From Sphingomonas sp. (lineage in GTDB: Bacteria > Pseudomonadota > Alphaproteobacteria > Sphingomonadales > Sphingomonadaceae): 36,840 nucleotides of DNA. The stretch lies in contig NZ_JANYEK010000252.1 of the NCBI RefSeq assembly GCF_025363195.1, forward strand, positions 1 through 36,840, given 5' to 3'. Below are positions 1 through 8,096 of the stretch, in pieces; the stretch's first letter is position 1, and every line of letters starts with the position of its first letter. The notes under the pieces are model-generated. The model saw only the letters and a program-made list of their open reading frames with translations. It did no database searches and was not told where the DNA came from. The position numbers were made by a program, and so were the translations under genes.

Positions 1-2
1 AA

Positions 3-176
3 TACACCGCGGCATTGCAGGCGGCGGACATCGGCGACCAGCCGCACCTCGCCCGCATCGAGACGCGCGCCGGGCATGGCAGCGGCAAGCCGACCGACAA
101 GGTGATCGAGGAGGCTGCGGACAATTGGGCTTTCGCCGCGAAGTGGACCGGGCTGGCGGTCAAGCCGGTAAAGTGA
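3..176 (+). CDS. Prolyl oligopeptidase family (S9) protein, C-terminal end only
   Basis: The window opens inside this gene, so only the last 57 residues are visible. They end in the S9A-type tail: R-I-E-T-R-A-G-H-G-S-G-K-P, followed by T-D-K-V-I-E-E and a terminal A-F-A segment. The His of the G-H-G motif is the usual position of the catalytic-triad histidine in prolyl oligopeptidases, which cleave peptides on the C-terminal side of proline. The start and the beta-propeller domain lie upstream, so cell location and full length cannot be judged. It ends 51 bases before guaA on the same strand. Confidence 0.8.
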   Translation, partial: YTAALQAADIGDQPHLARIETRAGHGSGKPTDKVIEEAADNWAFAAKWTGLAVKPVK

Positions 177-227
177 GGGCAGGGGGTGTGGGCTGGCATC
201 TGCCGCCCACCCTCGCTATCTGGCCCC

Positions 228-1799
228 ATGACCCAGCCCAGCGACTCCATTCTGCCCAATTCCATCCTCATCGTAGATTTCGGCAGCCAGGTGACCCAGC
301 TCATCGCGCGGCGAGTGCGCGAGGCGGGTGTGTATAGCGAGATCGCCGCGTTCCAGAACGCCGCCGAGGCGTTCGAGCGGATGCAGCCCAAAGGAGTGAT
401 CCTCTCCGGCAGCCCGGCCTCGGTGCTCGATGAAAACTCCCCGCGCGTGCCGCAGGTAATCCTCGACAGCGGCCTGCCAGTGCTCGGCATCTGTTACGGC
501 CAGCAGGTGCTGATGCATCAGCTTGGTGGCACCGTCACGCTCGGCGACAGCGGGGAATTCGGCCATGCGGTGATCGAGGTGACCGACGGCTGCGACCTGT
601 TCGACGGTCTTTGGAAACCGCAGGAAAACCATCAGGTGTGGATGAGCCACGGCGACAAGGTGACCGCGCTCGCCCCCGGCTTCCGCCCCGTCGCGGCCAG
701 CCCCGGTGCACCCTTTGCGGTGATCGCCGACGATGAACGGCATTATTACGCGATGCAATTCCATCCCGAGGTCGTCCACACACCGGACGGTGCGAGGCTG
801 ATCTGCAACTTCGTTCGTCACGTCTGCGGCCTGGAGGGCGACTGGACGATGGCGGGTTTCCGCGCCGCCAAGATCGAGGAGATCCGTAAGCAGGTCGGCA
901 CCGGCAAGGTGATTTGCGGCCTGTCCGGCGGGGTCGATTCCTCGGTGGCGGCGCTGCTGATCCACGAGGCGGTGGGCGACCAACTGACCTGCGTGTTCGT
1001 CGATGGCGGGATCCTGCGCGCGGGCGAGGCCGAGCAGGTCGTCGGCCTGTTCCGCAACCATTACAATATCCCGCTCGTCCATGTGGAGGCGCAGGATCTG
1101 TTCATGAACGGTCTGGCCGGTGTCACCGACCCGGAGGCCAAGCGCAAGTTCATCGGCGCGACCTTCATCGACGTGTTCGAGGCCGAGGCGAAAAAGATCG
1201 GCGGTGCGGAATTTCTGGCGCAGGGCACGCTGTATCCGGACGTGATCGAGAGCGTCAGCTTCACCGGTGGGCCTTCGGTGACGATCAAGAGCCACCACAA
1301 TGTCGGCGGCCTGCCCGAACGCATGAACATGAAACTGGTCGAGCCCTTACGTGAATTGTTCAAGGACGAGGTCCGCGTGCTGGGTCGCGAACTCGGGCTG
1401 AACGAGGCGTTCGTCGGGCGGCACCCATTCCCCGGGCCGGGCCTGGCGATCCGCATTCCGGGCGAAGTGACCCGGGAACGCTGCGATATATTGCGCAAGG
1501 CCGATGCGATCTATCTGGAGGAAATCCGCAACGCCGGGCTGTACGATGCGATCTGGCAGGCCTTCGCGGTATTGCTTCCTGTCCGCACGGTCGGCGTGAT
1601 GGGTGACGGACGGACCTACGACTTCGTCCTCGCCCTGCGCGCCGTCACCTCGACCGACGGCATGACCGCGCAGGCGTTCCAATTCCCCGGCGACTTCCTG
1701 CCGCGCGTGGCGACGCGGATCGTCAACGAGGTCAAAGGCATCAACCGCGTTACATATGATTATACATCCAAGCCGCCGGGCACGATCGAGTGGGAATGA
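228..1799 (+). CDS. guaA: GMP synthase (glutamine-hydrolysing)
   Basis: Converts XMP, glutamine and ATP to GMP, the last step of guanine nucleotide synthesis in the cytoplasm. The 523-residue product has the normal family length. The N-terminal class I glutamine amidotransferase domain has its nucleophile at Cys89 (L-G-I-C-Y-G-Q-Q) and the His179/Glu181 pair in M-Q-F-H-P-E. The ATP-pyrophosphatase domain carries S-G-G-V-D-S-S near residues 233-239. The GMP synthase C-terminal dimerisation domain ends in the conserved K-P-P-G-T-I-E-W-E. The frame is open to a GTG at 186, but homology begins after the ATG at 228, so that start is preferred. The downstream gene begins only 7 bases after its stop. 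Confidence 0.97.
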   Translation: MTQPSDSILPNSILIVDFGSQVTQLIARRVREAGVYSEIAAFQNAAEAFERMQPKGVILSGSPASVLDENSPRVPQVILDSGLPVLGICYGQQVLMHQLGGTVTLGDSGEFGHAVIEVTDGCDLFDGLWKPQENHQVWMSHGDKVTALAPGFRPVAASPGAPFAVIADDERHYYAMQFHPEVVHTPDGARLICNFVRHVCGLEGDWTMAGFRAAKIEEIRKQVGTGKVICGLSGGVDSSVAALLIHEAVGDQLTCVFVDGGILRAGEAEQVVGLFRNHYNIPLVHVEAQDLFMNGLAGVTDPEAKRKFIGATFIDVFEAEAKKIGGAEFLAQGTLYPDVIESVSFTGGPSVTIKSHHNVGGLPERMNMKLVEPLRELFKDEVRVLGRELGLNEAFVGRHPFPGPGLAIRIPGEVTRERCDILRKADAIYLEEIRNAGLYDAIWQAFAVLLPVRTVGVMGDGRTYDFVLALRAVTSTDGMTAQAFQFPGDFLPRVATRIVNEVKGINRVTYDYTSKPPGTIEWE

Positions 1800-1806
1800 A
1801 GCCGGA

Positions 1807-2646
1807 ATGGGCAACCTTTTTGCAAGGCTGATCGCGGCCTCCCTGGTGGTGTTTGCCGGTCCCGTCACGGCGCAGGATCCCCCGGCCTGGACGCGCCCGA
1901 TCGCGCCGTTTCGGGTCATTGGACCGATCGATTATGTCGGCACCGAAGGGCTGGCCGCTTATCTGATCCACACCGCTGCGGGCGCGATCCTGATCGATGG
2001 GACGATGGAGCAGAACGCGCCGGTCGTCGCTCGCAATATCGTGGCGCGGGGTGTGAAGCTTCGCGATGTTAAGCTGATCCTGCTCAGCCATGCGCATTTT
2101 GATCATGCCGGTGCGTTGGCGGCGTTGAAGCGGATGAGTGGCGCGAAAGTGATTGCGGGTGCGGGCGATCGCGCGGCGCTGGTGAGCGGGATACCGCCGG
2201 GCGAGACCAATTACGGCGTCATCCGGTTTCCCGCCGTGAAGGTGGATCGCGCGGTGCGCGATGGCGAGCGGGTGACGTTGGGCGGCACGACGTTGCGCGC
2301 GGTGGCGACGCCCGGGCACACGCCGGGATGCACGAGCTGGACGATGCGGATCGCGCTGGGCGGAAAGCCGATCGATATCCTGTTCGCATGCAGTGTGACG
2401 GTGGCCGGTAACCGCTTGGTTGGCAATCGTGCCTATCCCGGTATCGTCGGCGATTTCGGGAAAAGCTTTGACCGGCTCGGTGCGATGCACCCGGATGTCG
2501 TGCTGCCGTTCCATCCCGAAACGGTCGATTTGATGAGACGAGTTGCTAAAGGCCATCTGGTTGACCGTCATATTTTGCCGACGATGGTGCGCGATGCACG
2601 TGCTGCCTTCGCGGTCGAACTGGCAAAGCAGCGCCAGGGCACGTGA
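1807..2646 (+). CDS. Subclass B3-type metallo-beta-lactamase family hydrolase, exported
   Basis: A 279-residue protein with a signal peptide (about residues 1-23, ending V-T-A-Q). All zinc-binding positions of the B3 group are present: H95-A-H97-F-D99-H100, H171 in G-H-T-P-G-C-T, and H236 in L-P-F-H-P-E. The G-H-T-P-G-C-T-S-W segment and the second-zinc D-H pair fit subclass B3 (L1/GOB/FEZ relatives) better than B1 or the glyoxalase II group. B3 enzymes are periplasmic zinc hydrolases, and many environmental members hydrolyse penicillins, cephalosporins and carbapenems. Activity cannot be read from sequence. The first ATG after guaA is used. The stop overlaps the next start as GTGA, so translation is probably coupled. 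Confidence 0.85.
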   Translation: MGNLFARLIAASLVVFAGPVTAQDPPAWTRPIAPFRVIGPIDYVGTEGLAAYLIHTAAGAILIDGTMEQNAPVVARNIVARGVKLRDVKLILLSHAHFDHAGALAALKRMSGAKVIAGAGDRAALVSGIPPGETNYGVIRFPAVKVDRAVRDGERVTLGGTTLRAVATPGHTPGCTSWTMRIALGGKPIDILFACSVTVAGNRLVGNRAYPGIVGDFGKSFDRLGAMHPDVVLPFHPETVDLMRRVAKGHLVDRHILPTMVRDARAAFAVELAKQRQGT

Positions 2647-3065
2647 CCGCGCCCGAAACTGCGCAAGCCACCGATGCCGAGCATGTGGTCGCCTTGTGGG
2701 AGGCGTGCGGACTTACCCGGTCGTGGAATGATCCCGCCGCCGATTTCGCGCTGGCGCTGGCCACGCCGACCTCGATCGTGCTGGTCATTCGCGCTGGCGA
2801 CGCGATCATCGGCAGCGTGATGGTCGGGTTCGACGGGCATCGCGGCTGGGTCTATTATCTCGCCGTGGACCCGCGGGCGCAGCGGCGCGGGCTGGGGCGC
2901 AAGTTGATGGCTGCGGCTGAAGAATGGCTGCGCGGGCAGGGTGTGCCGAAAATCCAGTTGATGGTGCGCGACGACAATCGGGCCGCGCTCGATTTCTATG
3001 CGAATCTTGGGCTTGAGCGCCAGGATGTCATCACGCTCGGCCGCTTCCTCAAGGACGTTTCATGA
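2643..3065 (+). CDS. GNAT family N-acetyltransferase (YpeA-like)
   Basis: A 140-residue single-domain GNAT protein. The central strand Y-Y-L-A-V-D-P is followed by the acetyl-CoA pyrophosphate loop Q-R-R-G-L-G-R-K, and the C-terminal motif N-R-A-A-L-D-F-Y-A-N-L-G-L is typical of the superfamily. The length and opening (acidic 'ALWEACGLTRSWNDP') resemble the YpeA group, whose substrates are mostly unknown. The start is a GTG that overlaps the upstream stop by 4 bases, and its own stop overlaps the next ATG by 4 bases. The substrate is not predictable. Confidence 0.85.
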   Translation: MTAPETAQATDAEHVVALWEACGLTRSWNDPAADFALALATPTSIVLVIRAGDAIIGSVMVGFDGHRGWVYYLAVDPRAQRRGLGRKLMAAAEEWLRGQGVPKIQLMVRDDNRAALDFYANLGLERQDVITLGRFLKDVS

Positions 3066-3412
3066 CCATTCTCTACGGCATCCCCAATTGCGACACGATC
3101 AAGAAGGCGCGCATTTGGCTGGATGAGCATGATGTCAGCTACACGTTCCACGATTACCGGAAGGCCGGAATCGATGAGGCGCGCCTGCGCGGCTGGACGG
3201 CGAAGCTCGGCTGGGAGGTGGTACTCAACCGGCAGGGCACGACGTTCCGCAAGCTACCCGACTCGGATCGTGCCGACCTGACCGAGAACAAGGCGATTGC
3301 GTTGATGCTGGCGCAGCCCGCGATGATCAAGCGCCCGATATTGGAATCCGGTGCGGTGCTGCTGGCGGGGTTCAAGCCGGATACCTATTTAGAGGCCAAG
3401 CTAGGCGAATAA
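3062..3412 (+). CDS. ArsC/Spx family protein (YffB-like)
   Basis: A 116-residue thioredoxin-fold protein of the ArsC-like family. It starts I-L-Y-G-I-P-N-C-D-T-I-K-K-A with the single N-terminal cysteine at residue 10, has the expected R-Q-G-T-T-F-R-K-L stretch in the middle, and has M-I-K-R-P-I-L in the C-terminal half. This pattern matches the YffB/Spx branch rather than true arsenate reductases that work in ars operons, and no ars genes are nearby. YffB-type proteins are thought to be glutathione-dependent thiol reductases. The ATG overlaps the upstream stop (ATGA). Confidence 0.85.
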   Translation: MTILYGIPNCDTIKKARIWLDEHDVSYTFHDYRKAGIDEARLRGWTAKLGWEVVLNRQGTTFRKLPDSDRADLTENKAIALMLAQPAMIKRPILESGAVLLAGFKPDTYLEAKLGE

Positions 3413-3422
3413 GGATTTCGGC

Positions 3423-3704
3423 ATGACGAAAGCGATTTGGAACGGCGCGGTGATCGCACAATCGGACGACACGGTCGTGGTCGAGGGCAACTATTACTTC
3501 CCTGCCGACAGCGTCGATATGGCCTTGCTCGAGGATAGCGCGGCCCACACCAACTGCCCGTGGAAGGGTGAGGCCAGCTACAAGACCGTCGTCGTCGATG
3601 GGCAGCGTAATCCCAACGCAGCGTGGTATTATCCCGACCCAAAGACCGCCGCTGCGGAGATCAAGGGCCGCTTCGCTTTTTGGAAGGGAGTTACTGTCGC
3701 ATAG
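3423..3704 (+). CDS. DUF427 domain protein
   Basis: A 93-residue protein that is essentially one DUF427 domain: an N-terminal K-A-I-W-N-G-A-V-I-A strand, the conserved N-Y-Y-F-P block, the T-N-C-P-W-K-G-E-A-S-Y centre and the A-W-Y-Y-P-D-P ending. The family is common in bacteria and has no settled function. It lies 10 bases after the ArsC-like gene and probably ends that transcription unit. Confidence 0.85.
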   Translation: MTKAIWNGAVIAQSDDTVVVEGNYYFPADSVDMALLEDSAAHTNCPWKGEASYKTVVVDGQRNPNAAWYYPDPKTAAAEIKGRFAFWKGVTVA

Positions 3705-3766
3705 GCATGATTGCGTTTCCGTAACGGAAAGCGCAGTCTCTTCCTCATAAAATGGGGGAAGCGGCT

Positions 3767-4210
3767 ATGGTGATCGGCATGGAGCGGAATAGGCCACCGA
3801 TGTGGTTCTGGATCGTGACTATCATCCTCGTTTTATGGGGCGTGATGGGTGTTGCGGCGTTTTATATGGATGCGATGGCGACGCCCGAGCAACTGGCGAA
3901 AATGTCGGCATATGACCGGACGTTGCAGGCCAGCCGACCGCATTGGTTTCTGTGGCTCTACGGAGCCGGCGTGTGGAGCGGACTGATCGGCGGGATCGCG
4001 TTGCTTGCGCGATCACGCTTCTGCCAGCCGCTGTTTGTCTTGTCGCTCGTGCTGGTCGTTGCGATGTTCGGCTACATGTTTGCGATGACCGACCTGATCG
4101 CGGTTAAGGGTTTCACCGCCGCCGCCGGCATCCCGATCCTGGTCGCGGCGATCGGAGTGTTCGAAATCTGGCTTGCTGGACTGGCGCACCGGCGTCGCTG
4201 GATTTCCTGA
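3767..4210 (+). CDS. Conserved small inner-membrane protein, four predicted helices
   Basis: A 147-residue protein with four hydrophobic segments, near residues 12-32, 65-85, 91-109 and 115-136, and a basic C-terminus (H-R-R-R-W). I do not recognise a named family; similar four-helix proteins occur widely in sphingomonads. The frame is open from an ATG at 3752, but a strong Shine-Dalgarno (GGGGGAA, 3754-3760) sits 6 bases before the ATG at 3767, so the later start is chosen. It converges on a minus-strand regulator gene, with 7 bases between their ends. Confidence 0.65.
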   Translation: MVIGMERNRPPMWFWIVTIILVLWGVMGVAAFYMDAMATPEQLAKMSAYDRTLQASRPHWFLWLYGAGVWSGLIGGIALLARSRFCQPLFVLSLVLVVAMFGYMFAMTDLIAVKGFTAAAGIPILVAAIGVFEIWLAGLAHRRRWIS

Positions 4211-4217
4211 ACCCGGC

Positions 4218-4439
4218 TCATTCGTCTACCCACTGGAACACTTCGTCCAGCCGCTTGTCGAACACTTTGGCGATGCGGAATGCGGCCTCCAGTGTGGGCG
4301 AATATTTCCCTTGCTCGATCGCTGCGATCGTCTGGCGCGTGACCTGAATGCGCTGGCCGAGTTCGGCCTGCGTCATCTCTCCGGCCATGAACCGTAAAGT
4401 GCGGATCTGGTTGGTCAGCTTTGGCCAGGCCACGATCAT
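4218..4439 (-). CDS. Small Cro/CI-type helix-turn-helix regulator
   Basis: A 73-residue protein that is almost entirely one HTH_3 domain: M-T-Q-A-E-L-G-Q-R-I, then V-T-R-Q-T-I-A-A-I-E-Q-G-K-Y-S-P-T-L. It belongs to the short regulators of the YozG/XRE type that act without a separate ligand domain. Its ATG overlaps the stop of the membrane-protein gene upstream (ATGA on the minus strand), so the two are co-translated. An inverted repeat in their shared promoter (4930-4951) is a natural candidate for its own binding site. That autoregulation is inferred. Confidence 0.85.
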   Translation of the reverse strand: MIVAWPKLTNQIRTLRFMAGEMTQAELGQRIQVTRQTIAAIEQGKYSPTLEAAFRIAKVFDKRLDEVFQWVDE

Positions 4440-4897
4440 CCCCTCCGATAACGGCGGATTTGCGCGCCGCAATATACGATATGTGCCAGCACCAGCGCCA
4501 GCATCATCGCATTCCCGATCAGCACCGCCGTCACCGTCGCCGGGTCGCCACTGATATATTGCGGTGCGAGGCGGACGATGCCGGGGGTCGCCAGCATCGT
4601 TACCACGATCAGGCAATTGAGCAGATTGTAAGCTGGCACGGCGGCGCTGGCGGCGAATTCCCGGTCGCGCATATCGGCCGGCGCTTCGGCATCTGCGGGG
4701 GACAGAATCGAGAGCGCGATTGCCGCGACGACTTCGACCGCGACCAGCAGCATCACCGATTTGATGAAGCCTCCATAAGCCTGATCGGCGTTGACACTGC
4801 GATAGGTCAACACTTTGCCGACGTCGAAGAGATACGACCCCCAGATCGCGGCAACCGCGATTATCGATACCCACAACAATTTTTCTCTGAACGTCAT
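4436..4897 (-). CDS. Multi-pass membrane protein co-transcribed with an HTH regulator
   Basis: A 153-residue protein with four hydrophobic segments (about residues 7-24, 43-66, 89-110 and 122-143) separated by short polar loops, ending in a basic tail R-R-Y-R-R-G. No enzyme motif is visible. Pairs of a small membrane protein and a short XRE regulator are common and are often described as membrane-linked sensing or DUF2178-type pairs; I cannot assign that family with confidence. The regulator follows with a 4-base overlap. A good promoter lies just upstream on the minus strand. Confidence 0.7.
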   Translation of the reverse strand: MTFREKLLWVSIIAVAAIWGSYLFDVGKVLTYRSVNADQAYGGFIKSVMLLVAVEVVAAIALSILSPADAEAPADMRDREFAASAAVPAYNLLNCLIVVTMLATPGIVRLAPQYISGDPATVTAVLIGNAMMLALVLAHIVYCGAQIRRYRRG

Positions 4898-4929
4898 CGA
4901 CTCAGCCTTGTGTTCGCTTTGAAAAACTT

Positions 4930-4958
4930 TATGTTATATAAAACTAACATATAGTCAA
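4930..4958 (-). promoter_or_regulatory. Promoter with overlapping inverted-repeat operator for the membrane protein/HTH pair
   Basis: Read on the minus strand, a -35-like TTGACT (4953-4958) is followed after 16 bases by a -10-like TAACAT (4931-4936). A perfect 7-bp inverted repeat, TATGTTA (4930-4936) and TAACATA (4945-4951) with an 8-bp spacer, covers the -10 and most of the spacer. Such placement fits repression by the small HTH protein of the same operon. The elements are visible; the binding protein is inferred. Confidence 0.6.
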
Positions 4959-5022
4959 GTGAACAAAACCTTTTGAGCTTCAACATTGGCAACGTTCGAG
5001 CAAAGCCGGTAAGCGCGGCGCC

Positions 5023-5883
5023 ATGTCCACGACCTACACGATCGACACCTCGACCAGCCGCGCGAACCCCACGCCCGCGCCGATGAAGCGCCTCACCGTG
5101 CCCGCGATCCTCGCGCGCAAAGGGAAGGAGCCGCTGGTGATGCTCACTGCCTATACGGTGCGGATGGCGCAGCTGCTCGATCCGCATTGCGACTTGCTAC
5201 TGGTCGGCGACAGCCTCGGTCAGGTGATTTACGGCCTGCCGTCCACGCTCGCAGTGACGCTCGACATGATGTGCGCGCATGGCGCTGCAGTCGTGCGGGG
5301 CAGCTATCATTCGGTGGTGGTGATTGACATGCCGTTCGGCAGCTATGAGGCGAGCCCCGAACAAGCGTTCCATTCCGCCGCGCGCGTGATGGCCGAAACC
5401 GGAGCGGCGGCGATCAAGATGGAGGGCGGCGAGGCAATGGCCCCGACGGTGGCCTTCCTGTCGGCGCGCGGCATTCCGGTGATGGGGCATATCGGGCTCA
5501 CCCCGCAGGCGGTGAACGCGCTCGGCGGTTATGGCGCGCGCGGACGCAGCAATGCGGAACATGCCAAGATCATCGCAGATGCCCGCGCGATCGCCGATGC
5601 CGGTGCGTTTGCGATCGTGGCGGAAGGGGTAGTCGAGCCGCTTGCCCGTGCCATCGTCGCCGAAGTCTCCTGCCCGGTGATCGGCATCGGCGCCTCGGCC
5701 GATTGCGACGGACAGGTCCTCGTCACTGAGGATATGCTCGGCCTGTTCGAACGCACCGCGCGCTTCGTGAAGAAGTTCGACGATATGGCTGGCCGCATTT
5801 CTGCCGCGGTTGAAACCTATGCAGCGGATGTCCGATCCCGCAGTTTTCCGGGGCCGGAGCAGACCTATCAACCCAAGGATTGA
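5023..5883 (+). CDS. panB: 3-methyl-2-oxobutanoate hydroxymethyltransferase
   Basis: Transfers a hydroxymethyl group from 5,10-methylene-tetrahydrofolate to 2-oxoisovalerate to give ketopantoate, the first committed step to pantothenate and CoA. The 286-residue protein has the family length and its motifs: L-T-A-Y-T near the start, [13 protein letters not shown] with the metal-binding Asp, [15 protein letters not shown], the catalytic E-G-V segment and V-I-G-I-G-A-S. The first ~20 residues are a polar extension of the kind seen in sphingomonad homologues. No panC lies beside it. It runs divergently from the minus-strand membrane protein/HTH pair. Confidence 0.95.
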   Translation: MSTTYTIDTSTSRANPTPAPMKRLTVPAILARKGKEPLVMLTAYTVRMAQLLDPHCDLLLVGDSLGQVIYGLPSTLAVTLDMMCAHGAAVVRGSYHSVVVIDMPFGSYEASPEQAFHSAARVMAETGAAAIKMEGGEAMAPTVAFLSARGIPVMGHIGLTPQAVNALGGYGARGRSNAEHAKIIADARAIADAGAFAIVAEGVVEPLARAIVAEVSCPVIGIGASADCDGQVLVTEDMLGLFERTARFVKKFDDMAGRISAAVETYAADVRSRSFPGPEQTYQPKD

Positions 5884-5989
5884 TTTGCTTTTCCGCTGGC
5901 CGGCTCCTTCCCCCGTGGCCCTTTCCCTTGCGGCTTCGCATCGCTAAGGTCCGCGCCTCCCTATTCCCAAACCCGATCTGGAGTCTGCC

Positions 5990-6691
5990 TTGGCTGTCCC
6001 GCCGAATACCGACGAAGCTTTCCTGCGTGAGGTCGATGAAGAACTCCGCCGCGATCAGCTGGCCAGTTTCTGGACCCGCTATGGTCGCTGGCTGCTCGGT
6101 GGGATCGGCCTGGCGCTCGCGGTGTTCGGTGGCGTGCTGTACTGGCACCATCGCCAGACCGAGGCGGCTGGCGTGCAGGGCGAACAATATAGCGCCACGT
6201 TGGACGATCTGACCGCGCAAAAACTCGATGTGGCCGCTGCGCCGCTTGAAAAGCTGGCCGGGTCGGATGTCGACGGCGTGCGGGCCGGTGCGGAATTCAG
6301 CCAGGGTAACGTGTTGCTCCAAAAGAACGATTTGAAAGGTGCCGCGGCCAAGTTCGGCAGGATTGCGGCGGATACATCACTAGGCGCACCGTTCCGCGAT
6401 CTCGCGCTGATCCGCCAGACCTCGGCCGAGTTCGACACGATCAAGCCGGATGTCGTCGTCAGTCGGTTGAAGCCGCTGGTCGTTAAGGGCAATCCGTGGT
6501 TCGGCAGCGCGGGCGAGCTTGTCGCGGCGGCTTATCTGCGGATGAACCGCAAGGATCTTGCGGGCGCGCTGTTCGCGGAGATCGCCAAGGAAGAGACCGT
6601 TCCGGCCACCATCCGTCAACGCGCGGTTCAGATGGCTGGCGTATTGGGTATCGACGCGGTCAATACCGTTGAGGAAAAGAAAGCACCATGA
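5990..6691 (+). CDS. YfgM-like tetratricopeptide-type membrane protein
   Basis: A 233-residue protein with a short cytoplasmic N-terminus (E-A-F-L-R-E-V-D-E-E-L-R-R-D-Q), a single transmembrane helix at about residues 33-51, and a periplasmic part made of alpha-helical TPR-like repeats. YfgM in E. coli is an ancillary subunit of the SecYEG translocon that helps hand exported proteins to periplasmic chaperones. The gene order here (this gene, bamB, der) matches the conserved yfgM-bamB-der order, which supports the call. The start is a TTG, chosen because CTGGAG lies 6 bases upstream and no ATG or GTG fits. Its stop overlaps the bamB start (ATGA). Confidence 0.8.
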   Translation: MAVPPNTDEAFLREVDEELRRDQLASFWTRYGRWLLGGIGLALAVFGGVLYWHHRQTEAAGVQGEQYSATLDDLTAQKLDVAAAPLEKLAGSDVDGVRAGAEFSQGNVLLQKNDLKGAAAKFGRIAADTSLGAPFRDLALIRQTSAEFDTIKPDVVVSRLKPLVVKGNPWFGSAGELVAAAYLRMNRKDLAGALFAEIAKEETVPATIRQRAVQMAGVLGIDAVNTVEEKKAP

Positions 6692-8010
6692 TGACACGGA
6701 CCAGGGCGTCGGTCGCGATCGCGGCGCTGATAGCGCTCAGCGCCTGCGGCATCTTCAAGGGCGGTGGCAAGAAGACCCCGGTGCTGGGGGATCGCATTCC
6801 AATCCTGCTGTCGGAAGCGCCGGTCGAAGCGGACAAGACGATCGCCGCGGTCGAGGTGCTGTTGCCGGCGCCCGAAACTAACACCGACTGGGCGCAACCG
6901 GGCGGCAACGCTTCGAAATCGATGGGCCAGTTGGCGCTGGGCCAATCGCTGTCGCGCGTTTGGGTGGCTGGGGTCAACGGCGGCAGCAACCGCCAGCGCC
7001 TCGCTGCTCCACCAGTGATCGCCGACGGACGGCTCTATGCGATGGATGTCGATTCGACGGTGCATGCCTTCGCCGCCACTACCGGTGCGCAGGCTTGGTC
7101 GGTCCAGCTGGCGTCCGGCAAGAAGAACAAGGATGCGCGTTTCGGCGGTGGTGTCAGCTTCGACGACGGTAAGGTCTACGCCACGGATGGGTTGGGCGAC
7201 GTGGTCGCGTTGAACGCGGCGGACGGCAAGGAAGTTTGGCGCAGCAAGCCCGGTGGCCCGTTACGCGGCGCGCCGACCGTCTCGAACGGCAACGTCTATG
7301 TCCTGAGCCAGGACAATCAGCTGTTCGCGCTGAATCAGGCGGATGGCAAGGTCGCGTGGCAATCTTCGGGCAGCCTCGAATCACAGGGCGTCTTCGGCGT
7401 GGCCGCTCCGGCTGCCGGGTCGGGCTCGGTCATCGCGGGCTTTTCCTCGGGCGAGTTGAATGCCTATCGCTATGAGAATGGCCGCGCGTTGTGGCAGGAT
7501 GCGCTGTCGCGGTCGGCGATCTCGACGTCGGTGTCGTCGCTGGCCGATATCGATGCCTCGCCGGTGATCGATCAGGGCCGCGTCTATGCGGTCGGGCAGG
7601 GCGGGCGGACCGTTGCGGTCGATATCGGCACCGGACGCCGCGTCTGGTCGCAGAATTTCGCCGGCATCTCCACGCCGTGGCTGGCGGGCGAATGGCTGTT
7701 CCTCGTCACCGACGATGCTCGGCTCGTATGCCTGTCGCGGGCGACGGGTAAAGTCCGCTGGATCACCCAATTGCGCGGCTTCACCAATCAAAAGAAACGC
7801 TCGGGTACAATCACGTGGTTCGGTCCGGTGCTGGCTGGTGGTCGCCTGATCCTGACCAATTCCGAAGGGCAGATCGTGTCCGTCGCGGCTGGTTCGGGCG
7901 AGGTCGGGACGATCATCAAGTCCGGCGCGCCGTTCGATCTGTCCCCGATCGTCGCCAACAATACGCTGTATGTGATGGACATGAAGGGCCGGATCGCCTC
8001 GTATAAATGA
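6688..8010 (+). CDS. bamB: Outer-membrane assembly lipoprotein BamB (PQQ-like beta-propeller)
   Basis: A 440-residue lipoprotein. The signal ends in a lipobox, A-L-S-A-C, with the lipidated Cys at residue 20. The rest is a series of PQQ-like blades with recurring G-x-V-Y/L-Y-A and T-G-x-x-x-W signatures (for example A-T-T-G-A-Q-A-W, A-A-D-G-K-E-V-W, Q-A-D-G-K-V-A-W, I-G-T-G-R-R-V-W, A-T-G-K-V-R-W). BamB is the beta-propeller component of the BAM machine that inserts beta-barrel proteins into the outer membrane. Two adjacent ATGs (6688 and 6691) are possible; the first overlaps the upstream stop. Position between a YfgM-like gene and der is the conserved context. Confidence 0.93.
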   Translation: MMTRTRASVAIAALIALSACGIFKGGGKKTPVLGDRIPILLSEAPVEADKTIAAVEVLLPAPETNTDWAQPGGNASKSMGQLALGQSLSRVWVAGVNGGSNRQRLAAPPVIADGRLYAMDVDSTVHAFAATTGAQAWSVQLASGKKNKDARFGGGVSFDDGKVYATDGLGDVVALNAADGKEVWRSKPGGPLRGAPTVSNGNVYVLSQDNQLFALNQADGKVAWQSSGSLESQGVFGVAAPAAGSGSVIAGFSSGELNAYRYENGRALWQDALSRSAISTSVSSLADIDASPVIDQGRVYAVGQGGRTVAVDIGTGRRVWSQNFAGISTPWLAGEWLFLVTDDARLVCLSRATGKVRWITQLRGFTNQKKRSGTITWFGPVLAGGRLILTNSEGQIVSVAAGSGEVGTIIKSGAPFDLSPIVANNTLYVMDMKGRIASYK

Positions 8011-8018
8011 TGTCTGTC

Positions 8019-8045
8019 GCCCGCTCTCCTGCAAAGGGAGCGGGC
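8019..8045. terminator. GC-rich hairpin between bamB and der
   Basis: An 8-bp perfect inverted repeat, GCCCGCTC (8019-8026) and GAGCGGGC (8038-8045), with an 11-base loop whose ends can pair further. It sits 9 bases after the bamB stop. No run of T follows on either strand, so it may be an mRNA-stabilising or REP-type hairpin rather than a true intrinsic terminator. Similar 'ccgctc..gagcgg' hairpins are, as I recall, common between sphingomonad genes. Confidence 0.45.
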
Positions 8046-8096
8046 GGGGACACCACACCGCGTGACCTTTCGCCGCAACCCGGCTAAGGGGCGGCA

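Noticed and set aside
216..1298. A 360-codon minus-strand frame opposite guaA
   Set aside because: Shadow of guaA, which has every expected motif.
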